64,000 nucleotides of DNA from Budorcas taxicolor. Taxonomy: Eukaryota > Chordata > Mammalia > Artiodactyla > Bovidae. The notes beneath the pieces were generated by a model, which saw only the letters and a list, made by a program, of their open reading frames with translations, ran no database searches and had not been told where the DNA came from. A program made the position numbers and the translations under genes. The DNA lies in assembly GCF_023091745.1 (NCBI RefSeq), contig NC_068926.1:49376001-49440000 (forward strand), written 5' to 3'. Numbering within the stretch: position 1 is the first letter of the stretch; every line of letters starts with the position of its first letter. Shown here piece by piece: positions 8,956 to 20,245 of this stretch.

Positions 8956-11050
8956 CTCTCTCAATGATCACTGTCCTGAACAGTCTGATGCCCAATGTCC
9001 AAAACTCCTGTTTCTTATATATATTTTCCTCATTTATTTAAGTTGCCTAAACAAGGAAGGCCAATTCAGACCCTGTTATTTCATCTTGGCTAGAAACAGA
9101 AGTTCTTTTTAATCTAATATTACCAATAAAAATAAAATTAATCTCAATGAAACTTTAAATCTACTTTTTAAAAATAAATTTCCTCTTACAAAGAAGACAA
9201 AATCAAAGCAAATTCTAGAAATCACGTGGCCTGGGACCCCCATGTTCACTAAAGTGCATATACAGTTTGTGTAGCAAATTGTTATCATATTTACTCACAG
9301 TTAACTTTTCTGGCAATCAATCCAACCCTGAATATCATCAATACATGAAAGTCAACTCATTTATATCAGGGAAGGCATCTGGAGCTCAACTTGAGATTTA
9401 AGTTTCCCCAAATTAGTTTCACATCAATTGCATTCTCTCCTTCAGGAAAGTGACTTTCTCATACAGGATTATAAGTATGCATAATCTCATTTATATGTGC
9501 ACACGTTGTATGCAACTGAGGTTATCTGAGTGCATAAATGTAAAACATGTGCACAGCCCATTCACCATAGTGACTTTTCCAGCATTCCCCATTCGATCGT
9601 CCCATCTTATGATTTCATAGAGACAGAGATATTTACAAGGATTTTATAACATGCCACATCACATAACCAATTTGTAGCTAGTCTATCTTCCTTACGAAAT
9701 AAGCCAAGCAAGTTGTTCCCAATTGATCCATTTTTCCTATTAAAGCTTTGTTCAAAGCTGGTGGAATTTCTGAAACTCTAAAATGGAGTGTCAATTACAG
9801 AAAGAAATGTAGAAATTTCAAAGTATTGATCAATCTCTATTTGAGGCATTTTAATTTCTGAAATATTTTTAGTGATTTAGATTTGAACTGGCAGTCATAT
9901 TTAATGGTAGATGCTAATCAAGATGCTAATCAATTTTTATTTTTCAAGTTTAGTAGAAAAAAGATCAGAAAATATTACCGCAGAGAAGTCACAGCCTTCA
10001 TTTATTTTCTTCCAATGAGTAGTTCTGGGTTCTGTGTGTGTTTCTCTTCTTTATCATAATAATACTGACTTGCCTTAAACTTTCAAAGAAAATACTGTAA
10101 CTGCCAACACTATTGATAATAACTTTACTCCCAAGAATTTGATCAATTAAAATTTGGGGAAAGATTTCTCCTATCCAAAATTGTATTTACCTTTTTTTCT
10201 CAAAGGGCAGTATAAGTTCATTTTGAATACTTTTCTTCCCCAAATCACATCTTATCTTTATAACATGGATTTGCAAAGAGAAAGAAAAGAAGAAAATCAG
10301 AGGAAAGAGAATTAATGAAGGAAATTAGCATGAGCTATCAAAAATTAATATTTGATAGCCTTTACTTTACACTGGATCTTTATTTACATTAGCTACTTTA
10401 ATCCTAATTAATATTTCTGTATGGTACTACTAAGATTATCAGAATTTTAGAGATCACTATAAAATCAGCTATCACTTATTAAATATCTACTATGTTCCAT
10501 GGGCAATTTAACAGACGTTATCTCAAGCTTGAAAGTAACAGATGTGGTCGATCCTATGATTAGACTTATTTTCATGGGTTCAGCATTTTCCTGCTGATGA
10601 AATGCAGGGCTGGGGCTGACCCCAAAGCCCTGGCTGGTACCCAACCACATGGCATGCCTCTGCTAGGAGACTGTCTTGCTTCGCATATATTCTAAGGCTC
10701 ACAGAAATTAGCTTCAATAATATTATCTTGGCATCAAGACTGAGCCCAGGAATCAACTCTGCCAAGCCCAGAACAACTGAGATGATTATTTTAATGAAAA
10801 CAACCAAAATGGGGAGACTTTCTGCCAATTATCAGGATGTATTACCTCTTTGAAGTCATTAAGATTGTGGTATGGGGATTAGGGTAGCCTAGTTGATCAG
10901 TGGAGTCACTGAACTGCCCAGACACGTATGAGAATTTGATATTTGATAGTGCATCAGCCATGACACTTCACTAGTAAACAGTAACAATTTAATAAATGTT
11001 GGCTATCTTTCTATGAACTTAGAGTTTTATCATACTCCATACACCAACTA
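8956..11050. other. Long repeat-poor stretch
   Basis: About 2.1 kb of AT-rich sequence with no exon I can support. The only repeat signals are MIR-like fragments near 10,365-10,600. Plausible single-copy intergenic or intronic DNA. Confidence 0.5.
10365..10600 (+). repeat. MIR-like fragments
   Basis: Two degraded stretches resemble MIR. Bases 10,390-10,455 match the ttaatcctaa...tattatcagaattttagag-type segment. Bases 10,475-10,530 match the cacttattaaatatctacta segment with atgttccatgggc. Either two MIRs or one rearranged copy. Confidence 0.45.
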
Positions 11051-11824
11051 CAGTTTGCGTCCCCTACATACATACAAACAAGTTCCGTTCCGAGACAGTG
11101 TGAGTCCAATTTGTCCGTAAGTCCAACAAAGTTAGCCTAGGGACTGAGGTAACACAATCGGCTATGCAGTACTGTATTGTAATAGGTTTATCAGTTTTTC
11201 ACACAAATAATACATAAAAAACAAAAAATAAAGAAAGCATTTTTAATCTTACAGCATGTAACTTGAAAAGTACAGCACGGTACTAACTGCATCACAGCTG
11301 CTTTTTCTCTTGTTTCTGGACACCCTGGGCTTGAAATAAAGACACTGTACTACTGTACTCTATACAGTTGCTGCTGCTGCTGCTAAGTCACTTCAGTCTT
11401 GTCCGATTCTGTGTGACCCCATAGACGGCAGCCCACCAGGCTCCCCCGTCCCTGGCATTCTCCAGGCAAGAACACTGGAGTGGGTTGCCATTTCCTTCTC
11501 CAATGCATGACAGTGAAAAGTGAAAGTGAAGTCGCTCAGTCGTGTCCGACTCTTAGCGACCCCATGGACTGCAGCCCACCAGGCTCCTCCGTCCATGGAA
11601 TTTTCCAGGCAAGACTACTGGAGTGGGGTGCCATTGCCTTCTCCGACTCTATACAGTACTTGTACACAAAAGAGTACACAAAAGCATAGCCACTTGTAGG
11701 GGATGCACACACGTGACGGCATACACCAGGCATGTGAACTAACCTTACGTGACTGGACATGTGAACCCACGTTTACATCTTTGAAACTTTGGAACGTGAA
11801 GGTACATAGTTGGGGGACTTACTG
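11051..11824 (-). mobile_element. Tigger-like DNA transposon, non-autonomous
   Basis: Terminal inverted repeats: left cagtttgcgtcccctacata (11,051) and right gttgggggacttactg (ending 11,824), next to TA on the left. The interior is the reverse complement of the element at 19,098-19,562: cgtaagtccaacaaagttag, tgtaataggtttatcag and the aaaaaataaagaaagcattt block are shared. A TIR beginning CAG with a TA target fits pogo/Tigger elements of the Tc1/mariner superfamily. The other flank is TC rather than TA. A Bov-A2 sits inside. Confidence 0.72.
11369..11645 (-). mobile_element. Bov-A2 SINE with exact TSD
   Basis: Full dimer inserted in the DNA transposon; perfect 12-bp TSD actctatacagt at 11,357-11,368 and 11,646-11,657. 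The gctgctgctgctgct run at the left is the SINE 3' tail. Little diverged, so a fairly recent copy. Confidence 0.96.
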
Positions 11825-11826
11825 TC

Positions 11827-12399
11827 TAATGAGAAAGACTCCTTGAAGAGCTGAATGCTCTGAATCTCGATTATGAAGGAATGCTGTCAAAGACCATGAA
11901 CGTGAGCTAGTGGTCAAACTTTAAGAACTGTGGAGGAATGAAACAGTGTCTACAGATGTCCACAGCAAAGAAGGGGAAAGGGTGGTATACCTGGAGTTTT
12001 AAAGCTGGAATATTGTAGGAGGGATGGGAGCATTGTTCTGGAAGAATCACTGAGGAGAGGCAAGACATACATCACCTTGTCTACAAACTGATGAGTGGAT
12101 AGGAGCTGGTCAGCCATGACCTTAAGGCTTCAGAGAAAACCATGTCCTTGGGGGAGAAGGATTCCCCTGAGAAAAGTCTATGTCACACAAGAGCAGGGAT
12201 TATCTCAGAAAGGAATGTACGAATGGGGTTTCCCGGGTCAACACAGATTACAAAACGTACTCAACAAAGTGTGGAAAAATCAATGATCTGAAAAGAGTGT
12301 GAGGGAGTAATCCTTTTTATCTATAAAATAGGTAACAAGGGTGAACTCCTATCAGAAAATCAAATCCTTTAGTGTATTAAAAGTTATTCCTTGGAACCA
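11827..12399. other. Unassigned DNA
   Basis: No repeat or exon recognised. A 63-codon frame (12,095-12,286) has no recognisable features. Confidence 0.4.
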
Positions 12400-12838
12400 A
12401 AGGTGACTTCTTTCAGAGATGCAAGAATGTAACAACTTCAGTCAAATCTATTGATGTAAAAATACAGGAAGAGGAGAAAAGGGGTAAAATCGTGTCACTA
12501 GATTACCAAAATGTGTTTGTTTCAATTCTATACATTCCCTCAAAGCAAAGAAAACGCAAAATAAAACACAAACGAGTCATATATCCTCAATGAGCTAGAA
12601 ATAATATCAATTTCTTCACTCTGATTAGAGTATCTGTCAGAAATCTAGAAAAAAAACCTTAGGCAATTTCCTCTGTCACTAATAATATTCAACATTTTGC
12701 GAGCATACCTAAACAAGGCAGTAAGCAAACAAAGCAAAACAAGAGAGGCTTGGAGAATACAGAAGGATAAATATTGGAAAACCCAAGAAAAACTGTCAGT
12801 CATTGCAGATGAGAAGTTAATGACATGGAAAATCTAGT
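12400..12838 (+). mobile_element. Decayed L1 ORF2 fragment (RT region)
   Basis: Resembles the L1 reverse-transcriptase segment around the catalytic FADD motif: ggcagtaagcaaacaaagca (12,717), then aaactgtcagtcattgcaga (12,789) and tgaca...ggaaaatctag. The catalytic position reads ADE instead of ADD, and stops and indels break the frame. Much older than the 3'-truncated ruminant L1s elsewhere in the window. Confidence 0.6.
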
Positions 12839-12917
12839 AAAACCCACTAAACACCACGGGGCTCTCTGCTTGTCTCCCCCTCCGCCTTCTCTCCCTCTTT
12901 CTGCCTCCTCTGGGCTG

Positions 12918-13129
12918 TGCCGTACTTAGTTGCTCAGTTGTGTCTGACTCTCCGCGTCCCCATGGACTGTAGCCCGCCAGGCTCCTCTGTCTACAGGGAT
13001 TCTCCAGGCACAGATACTGGAGTGGGTTGCCATTCCCTTCTCCAGGGGATCTTCTCGACCCAGGGATCCAACCAGGGTCTCCTGCATTGCAGACAGATTC
13101 TTTACTATCTGATCCCCCAAGGAAGCCCA
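12918..13129 (-). mobile_element. Bov-tA SINE
   Basis: Body at 12,930-13,055 (tgctcagttgtgtctgactc, atactggagtgggttgccat) and head at 13,075-13,129 (ctcctgcattgcagacagat). No clean TSD found. Confidence 0.9.
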
Positions 13130-13134
13130 AGTTT

Positions 13135-13834
13135 GTGTGGTGGTAGTAAATGAATGCCTGAAATTGATTTTGAAAATAGAGTCTAAGTGGTGAGTTTTTA
13201 GGTGTTATCAGTAAGTTTCTTTCCTCTTTGAAAGAGTTGATAATAAAATCATAATAAAATGTTCACCAAAAGGATGCCCAGCCACCCCCTGTCCTCAATA
13301 CTGCTTTCACCCATGTGTTCCATTTTCCCACTTGCTTCAGACTCTTCCCTTCCACTTCCACCACCCCCTCTACCTAGTAGGACATCTCTAGCTTCACTTT
13401 CACATCTCTCAGGCTCCTATCTGAACTGTCATCCTCCTGTTTCTCCAAATGCTCCCAGAGTCTCCTATGTCTCTCCTTGCTCTCAGCCTCTTCCTGGAAC
13501 ACAAGTCTTGACTCTCAGCTCCTCCCTTTGCTTCATTTCCATCACTGACCCACACTTTTCCATCCATTGGACTGAGACTAGTTTAAAATCTCCAACAGGA
13601 CACTGCTGGGTGCCTGCATGTCATGGGAACAGAAAACATCAGGACAGCTGCGAAAGGCTCTTTAAGAAATCCCATTTGAGAAGGAGAGCTGCAGAGCAGA
13701 AGCAGTGTCTACCAAGACCTTCCAAGAGGGTGTTTCTGAGCAACCATGAGGGCATTGCTATTGCTGATGTTTCTGTTGTTGCATTCCATATGCAAACTGG
13801 GAACCAGAGCTGAATTGCTCAGGGCGATAAAAGT
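13135..13834. other. Unassigned DNA with two open frames
   Basis: Holds a 184-codon Ser/Pro-rich frame (13,259-13,813), probably accidental, and in another frame a start at 13,746 in context caaccatgag followed by a signal-peptide-like run (MRALLLLMFLLLHSICKLG). That second frame is cut by the BovB inserted at 13,835. No splice sites or homologue recognised, so no gene is called. Confidence 0.35.
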
Positions 13835-14774
13835 TGTTGTTCAGTTGTTCGGTGGTGATCAACACTTTGTGACCCCACGGACTGCAGCATGCCAGGGCTC
13901 CCTGTCCTTGACCATCTCCCAGAGCTTGCTCAAACTTTATGTCCACTGAATCGGTGATACCATTCAACCATCTCATCCTCTGTTGTCCCCTTCTCCTCCT
14001 GCCTTCAATCTTTCCCAGCATCTGGGTCTTTTTTAATGAGTCAGTGCTTCACATCAGGTGGCCAAAGTATTAGAGTTTCAGCCTCAGCATCAGTCCCTAC
14101 AATGAATATTCAGGGCTGATTTCCTTTAGGATTGACTGGTTTGAGTCCTTGCAGTCCAAGGGACTCTCAAGAGTCGTCTCCAACACCACAGTTCAAAAGC
14201 ATCAATTCTTCAGCCCTCAGCTTTCTCTATAGTCCAACTCTTACATCCATAAGATGTAACTTACATCCAACTACTAGAAAAACAATAGCTTTGACTAGAT
14301 GGACGTTTGTCAGCAAAGTAATGTCTCTGCTTTTTAATACTCTGTCTAGGTTTGTCATAGCTTTTCTTCCAAGGAGCAAACAATTTTTAGTTTCATGGTT
14401 GCAGTCTCCATCTGCAGTGATTTTGGAGCCCAAGAAAATAAAGTCTGTAACTGTTTCCATTGTTTCCCCATCTATTTCCCATGAAGTGATGGGACCAGAT
14501 GCCATGATCTTTGTTTTTTGAATGTTAAGCTTTAAGCCAGCCTTTTCACTCTCCTCTTTCACCTTCATCAAGAGGCTGTTTAGTTCCTCTTCACTTTCTG
14601 CCATAAGGGTTGTGTCATCTGCATGTCTGTGGTTATTGGTATTTCTCCTTGCAGTCTTGATTCCTGCTTGTGATTCATCCAGCCCAGCGTTTCTCATGAT
14701 GTACTCTGAGTGTAAGTTAAATAATGAGGGTGACAATATACAACCTTGACGTACTCCTTTCCCAATTCTGAACT
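13835..14774 (-). mobile_element. BovB LINE, 5'-truncated
   Basis: Minus-strand copy of about 940 bp with the 8-bp TSD ataaaagt at 13,827-13,834 and 14,775-14,782. It runs from the 3' end (cagttgttcggtggtgatca) through the RT C-terminal region to the segment upstream of motif C. The 3' tail is the gttgttgttcagtt variant, unlike the repeated cagtt tail of the other copies. Confidence 0.92.
14227..14736 (-). pseudogene. BovB RT fragment with HADD motif C
   Basis: 169-codon frame: RT motif C reads HADD at residues 38-41 (codons at 14,625-14,614), where RTE-type enzymes have YADD. ESEKAGLKLNIQKTKIMASG and FIFLGSKITADGDC follow. The N-terminal two thirds of the RT and all of the endonuclease are absent, so it is inactive whatever the effect of the substitution. 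Confidence 0.88.
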
Positions 14775-14782
14775 ATAAAAGT

Positions 14783-15395
14783 AAAAAAGAGAAATGGCTG
14801 TCTTTTATCCATTCTTCCACCTACAGATTTACTCTGCCCTTCCTCTAAATACTTGTCAATTTCTTTAAAAAAAAAAATATTGACTTCAAGCATTATCAAA
14901 TTGTCAAGAATGTTTGCTATCTTACCACCTATCCTGTGATACAGAAAATCATGTCCCTCCACAGAAAGTTCCAAACAAGGATCATGTAACCATCCAAAGA
15001 TTTGGTCCAGAGGAACAAATAAGGACCTGGACTGCAAGAATTTAGAGAAATTTCTGGAGCTCATTTTTGTCCCAAAGACAGTGTCTCTATAAAGAGCATA
15101 ATAATATTTTCCTCTCTAGAATGGTGTTGGGACTCTGTAAAACTGGGGCTTTATTTGCTTTTCTAAGTTTACATAATTCCCAGAGAGTAGAGCCTCAAAG
15201 CTTTTCTGATATTAAATAGATTAAAAGATGCTGTGCCAAATTTGAAAACTGTCACTAGAGTAAGAGTTTTAATTATGTATAAACTAAACAAAAAGGAAAA
15301 CTGCCTTCTCCCCCAGCCTTTCCAATAAATCTTGACATTATGCAAAATCTCTCATATACAGAACTGTTATAAAAGTTCCAAATTAAAAATGGTCT
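14783..15395. other. Unassigned DNA
   Basis: A 115-codon minus frame (14,717-15,064) starts in BovB-proximal sequence and has no recognisable domain. No repeat family recognised. Confidence 0.4.
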
Positions 15396-15406
15396 AGTTT
15401 TCTAGG

Positions 15407-15500
15407 TAACTCCGAGAGTTGGTGATGGACAGGGAGGCCAGGTGTGCTGCGATTCATGGGGTCGCAGAGTCGGACATGACTGAGTGACTGAACTGAACTG
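15407..15500 (+). mobile_element. Very short BovB 3'-end insertion
   Basis: Only the last 94 bp of BovB, ending in gactgaactgaactg. A perfect 11-bp TSD, agttttctagg, lies at 15,396-15,406 and 15,501-15,511. An extreme case of 5' truncation. Confidence 0.95.
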
Positions 15501-15511
15501 AGTTTTCTAGG

Positions 15512-18510
15512 ATCCTGGTCTAAACATCAAGGCCATAAAATTCTCCTTCTGTGGAGAATGGTATCCTTTTGCCAGCTGCCAACAGCAGCCCGTGTCCCTG
15601 TCCTCTGGTCTTTTTCTTTTTTGTCTGCAAGTTTCCGGACACAGTGTGCTTGTTACAAGGTTGTGTGGACCGCTCACAGGCCTGCTTGGTTTCAGATCCA
15701 TCCTCACCCTTCTGCTCTTCCCAGACTCTCTTGTTTCTGCCCAGATGTGTCCAACACAGACCCTGGCAGAAGAGGCGAGGGTGGAAGAAAGTCTGAAATC
15801 AGGTGTTTTCCCTTGTTCTCTTTCGTCTGCTTGCAGCATCTCAGATAGTAGCTGAGCATCTCTTGTGGATTCATTTCTCACTCTCTCCCCACTCCCCCAA
15901 CCCCGACAACCTGCTATGAAACTGAATTTCGTAGCATAGCATAAGACCCAGGCTTCTAGCTGTAATGATATTATCGCCTCCCTCAGCCTCTCTTCTATCA
16001 GTTGTTAATCTCTGGGAAGACTTTCAGGTCTTCCATCACCCCTGTAATGAGTTCCCTGAATTAAATTCCCTCCGTTTGCAATACCTGTGCTTTCTGCTTT
16101 TGTGACTGACACACCATAACAAGATAAATTTACCACTGCAAACGTTCATTGAACATCTATTGTTTTCCCACACTGAGAAAATTCCCCATTGCCTTTCTCT
16201 TACTGGGCATCCTCAGTGCAGGCTGTGTTTCTTAGATGAATCCCCAGCCCCCACCCAGTCTCAAGGCACTTAGCTTCCCTCCTTGCCTGGGTCTCTTCAC
16301 ACTGCAGGTGAATATCCGAGCGCTGGCTCCAAGCTGTGAGGATGCAGTTACTTCCCTGCATGGGCACCTGTCTGCTGTGATGCCAGGTAGACTGTTCTAG
16401 CAGGGCATTGCCCCCTGCAGGTATTTTCAGAAGTGGCTTTGGTGCCAGGCTCCGTGCCCCTACAACTTCCAGAGCAAACTTTCAGAATTTTATCTCTCAC
16501 TTGGCTTAAGATAAGAGGAAAATAATGTTCTTTCCAGCTCAAGGCAGGTTGCCCTGGAGGCTAGAGTTTCTGTAATATCATCTTTGGCTTGAGGGTTTCC
16601 CATTGATCTTTATGAATGTTCCAAACTTCCTGGAATTTTATATGCTTCCACTCACTCTTCCTCCCTTCCTGCAACATGCCCGCCCCCACCTCCCACCCCG
16701 CAAACAACTGAATTTGCAGATTTGAAGGCTTTTCCCATCTTCCCTGGCTTCCTGCCAACTGTTCCTCAAGTGTTTTCCCTAATCAGTCCCATCTTGGTCT
16801 CCGCTCTCAGGAGACCCACACTAGCACACCAATGGTAGATAGTTGCAGACATCTAGGGACCTTTTCCAATCTTCCCAAACTCTCTCTCTACACTTGGAGA
16901 GAGACTGCTTTTTCAAATCTGTCCGATCGTTCTTAATGGCTATTTTAATTTAAGGCTTAGGGGTGAATGCAGCATGAGAGTTTAAACATACCATGCACAA
17001 CTCAGAGAATGTCCACAGAGAAGAAATGTCCCACTTTGACTTAGAGTGCCTGATCTAATGGCATCATTATTTCATAAAAAATGATTTGATCTATTTCACT
17101 CTATTTTACATTACTTAGTCTAATAAATCCCATGCCACCAGCAGTGCTGACACACTGAAAAGATTTCATATGTAATTGGTCAATATTAAATTGTTAATGC
17201 ATTTATTCTAAGTTTGGAGGCAGCCCTAGTAGGTATGTTTGTGTTGCTTTCTTGCAAATAATCCATCATTTATAATTATCGTTGATTTCTTTGTGACAAG
17301 GTATTTAACTTTATCAAATGGCAAGGTTTGCCAAACACATAAAAGTGAATTTGCCTCTAATTACTCGTTTTAATAATCCTAACTTCATTTACTGTTCCCT
17401 AGTGACAGAACGTTGCCAGAAACACTTTTACTATGATAAAAGAATTAAAGATATTATAGAGAAATGAGCAGAGTTCAGAGGAATCACTAAAGGCATACTG
17501 GAGTCACAGAAAGCTGCAAGTGGAAGTTACATTTCTTATTTCAGCCAAAAATAATAAGCTTGATTCCAGGCAGCTTGAGCCTCATGCAATAACAACATTT
17601 TGGTGGACATTTAAAATTTATTTCATATCCAGGAAAAGGAATTTGGAGCCTTGGGTATTTGGTTATTATGGTTGAAGTTTTTTGGTGCATCTTTGGGGTT
17701 CATGGTTTGAAATAACTTCCTCAGACCCATCTGCAGGAACAGATGTACTAAGTCGTTATCCCACTAGGGGGCGCTGCACTTCTTTGAAGTTTCCTGTAAA
17801 TATCTTTCAAGTATATGGCTGTCAGAAGTCAGAAGAAAACATTCACTTAATTCTCAGCGAACATTTGCAGCATTTTTGGAGAAATATCATTTTTCAGTAA
17901 CCGAAAGACAGAAAATGTTTTCTGTCGGCAACATTTGAATCCGACAACTCCAAACTTTTAAAATGCTCTTTATATTTTAAAATAACTGGATATTTAACCA
18001 TAATATTTAGAAAATAATATCCCTTTTAAAAACAAAAATGCAACACCAGCATTTAATAGTTAATTTTTCAAGCATTCCTCCTTGAACTATACTCAATGCG
18101 TATTTCAGTTTGCAAGCTGCTGTATTCAGTCATTTGTTTCCATGGGGTCATTGTTGCCAGGACAGAAATTAAAATGGGTTCACAGTATGCAATGGTCTCA
18201 GGTTGGCAGATAATACAGGATTCAGTGCAAACATATGGGCTGGGTGGGTGGAGAGTGGGTCTTTGTCAATGGCTTTCCATGACCTGGGCCCTTGGGCAGG
18301 GGCTCAGCAGGTGTTTCTCTACCTGACCACCACAAAGACTGGGCACCTCTACCTCCACCAGTTGCAGAAACTTGGTGTCCTGAGGTCAGGGTGGGATCAG
18401 AGCATGGAGGTCCAGTTGCCAACCAATACCTTTCATTCTTACTAAATAGTAATTGCTGTCATCTGATAGGCTTCTGCTTTTTAAAAATATTTCACTTGAG
18501 TAGGTGGTGG
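15512..18510. other. Largest repeat-poor block
   Basis: About 3 kb with little recognisable repeat. Bases about 16,010-16,130 (cctgaattaaattccctccg, then atacctgtgctttctg) look like an eroded LTR or DNA-element end, not assigned. A CTCF motif lies at 17,761. The 124-codon minus frame 15,507-15,881 overlaps several plus frames, has no domain I know, and is not called. Confidence 0.45.
17761..17777 (+). promoter_or_regulatory. Predicted CTCF binding site
   Basis: ccactagggggcgctgc matches the 15-base core of the CTCF consensus (CCACCAGGGGGCGCT) at 14 positions; the single difference, T for C, is tolerated. The zinc-finger protein CTCF binds such sites to anchor chromatin loops; motif direction (plus here) matters for loop pairing. 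It lies outside any repeat I recognise. Occupancy cannot be judged from sequence. Confidence 0.75.
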
Positions 18511-18637
18511 TGGTGTATTCATAAAAGAGTCAGTTCCATCTGACTCTTGCAACCCTATGGACTGTATCTGCCAGGTTCCTCTGTCCTTGAGATTTCCCAG
18601 GCAAGCATACTGGAGTGGGCTGCCATTTCCTTCTCCA
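18511..18637 (-). mobile_element. Bov-A unit fragment
   Basis: tctgactcttgcaaccctat (18,539) through actggagtgggctgccattt and cttctcca. A single unit with no tRNA head; it abuts an L1 3' end directly. Confidence 0.82.
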
Positions 18638-18820
18638 TTGTTGGAGTATAGGTTATTTACGATGTTGTGTTAGTTTCAGATATACAGCAAAGTGATTAGT
18701 TACACATTTACACATGCCTACTCCTTTTTTTTTCTTTTATATTTTTTTTCCCATATAGGCCATTACATTGTATTGAGTAGCATTTCCTATGCTATGCAGC
18801 AGGTTCTTATTAGTTATCTA
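18638..18820 (-). mobile_element. L1 3' UTR fragment
   Basis: Minus L1 3' end: gatgttgtgttagtttcaga (18,661), tacagcaaagtgatt, then a T-rich stretch and gctatgcagcaggttcttat. 5'-truncated. Confidence 0.8.
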
Positions 18821-19097
18821 CTAATAAGCTTCTGTTTTATTTCATGGAGCATAACAATAAATTGCAAGTCAGTCATATTGGTAAATTAGCTGTTTTCCTC
18901 TTTCCAACTAACACTGTGAGGTTGGAGTTTGTTTACATAATGATAGGTAATGTGGCTATTTAAATAGCAAATAAGCCCAGAGAGGCCAGATTCCTTTGTC
19001 ATGTTTCACCCTGATGGTTGATAAGAGTCTTGTTATGAAAATAATGCTGATTCCCCAGAGGGGGCTCTGTGCTTTGAGCTAAGGGTAGAGAAAGGTA

Positions 19098-19562
19098 CAG
19101 TAACTCCCCTATATACAAACCTTCAAGTTGTGAACTTTCAAACATGTGATTGTGCATCTGGTTCCAGCAAGGAGCCAGAACCTGAGCCATCAACGTCAGG
19201 TGTGAGTGACATTACAGCTTGCCCTCCACCTCCTGATGCTGTTGATCTACCATCTCCCACCTCCTCTCCCTCCTCTGGTCAGTGACTCTTCTTGCCTGTT
19301 CACTCTATGCCAGCCCCTGGATGCCAGTTGTTGTACTGTACTTTTTCAAGGTCCTGTACTGTAAGATTAAAAATGGTTTCTTTATTTTTTGTTTGTTTTT
19401 CATGTCGTATTTGTATGAAAAGTGTTATAAACCTATTACAGTACAGTACTATATAGCCAGTTGTGTTAGCCGGGTACTGGGCTACCTTTGGTGGACTTAC
19501 AAACACCTGACTTCTGATTGTGCTCTTGGAATAGAACCCTTTTGTACGTAGGGCACTTACTG
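19098..19562 (+). mobile_element. Tigger-like DNA transposon with TA TSD
   Basis: TIRs cagtaactcccctatata (from 19,098) and tacgtagggcacttactg (to 19,562), with TA immediately outside both ends (19,096-19,097 and 19,563-19,564). The interior is shared in reverse with the element at 11,051. It contains a transposase-like tail. At about 465 bp it is an internally deleted derivative. The family name is inferred from TIR and TSD type. Confidence 0.75.
19142..19285 (+). pseudogene. Transposase C-terminal remnant
   Basis: The frame ending at the TGA at 19,283 reads about 46 codons of an acidic/proline-rich tail: SSKEPEPEPSTSGVSDITA, then PPPPDAVDLPSPTSSPSSG. Such Pro/Ser-rich tails close pogo/Tigger transposases, and my memory of related mammalian copies agrees. 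The catalytic DDE domain and the DNA-binding domain are gone. Confidence 0.5.
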
Positions 19563-19564
19563 TA

Positions 19565-20245
19565 ATGCCTGGGGAGTTTCCTCCCTTGTTTCTCTTCTCT
19601 GTGCAAATTCTCTTTTCTAATAGTCCCTCAGTTTCTTATGCTGGAAATAACAGTGGGTGTTGTCAATGGAACTTTTGTGATGCTGACACTCATCCATGCC
19701 TGTGAACCAGCGAGATGCTCCTTTAGAACAAGAACAAAATAGCTGAATATCATTCTATTCTGTTCCACGGACAAGATTATTCATTTTCTAGATGTTTCCT
19801 GGAGTGGAATCTTTTCCAAAGTTTTAGCCGTCAGAGCAGCCAAACACATGCCTCATCCAACATACCCTGCTTCCTTCCAACTCTGTGAATCCCTTGGATC
19901 CACCCCACATAAAGAAAAACCCCAGTCAATATTACACACTTAACTTTTAAAAGTTTTAATTTAATAAATATAACTCTTGAGCACCAGATAGCAGCCTGGA
20001 ATTTGGCTTGTTATCCTATGGGAAAGTTTTCATTAAAATCCTCAAGAACTTTTCTTCACAGTTATTGTTTACCATGATTCTCTACTTTTATTTTAAAAAG
20101 CAATTATAATAATAACAAAAATATTATAATCAGAAGCACAGTCAGCTGCTTTATGTGGATGCTTTGTATATTCAGACTGGACATGGATTGTGAACATCTC
20201 AGTGAAGAAGAAAAAGACTAAATAATTTTGGCTTTTTTATTTTTC
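19565..20245. other. Unassigned DNA
   Basis: No exon or repeat recognised. An A/T-rich (aat)n-like patch lies at about 20,097-20,130. Confidence 0.4.

Noticed and set aside
15507..15881. 124-codon minus frame overlapping three plus frames
   Set aside because: Frames open on both strands with no domain; composition explains it better than coding.
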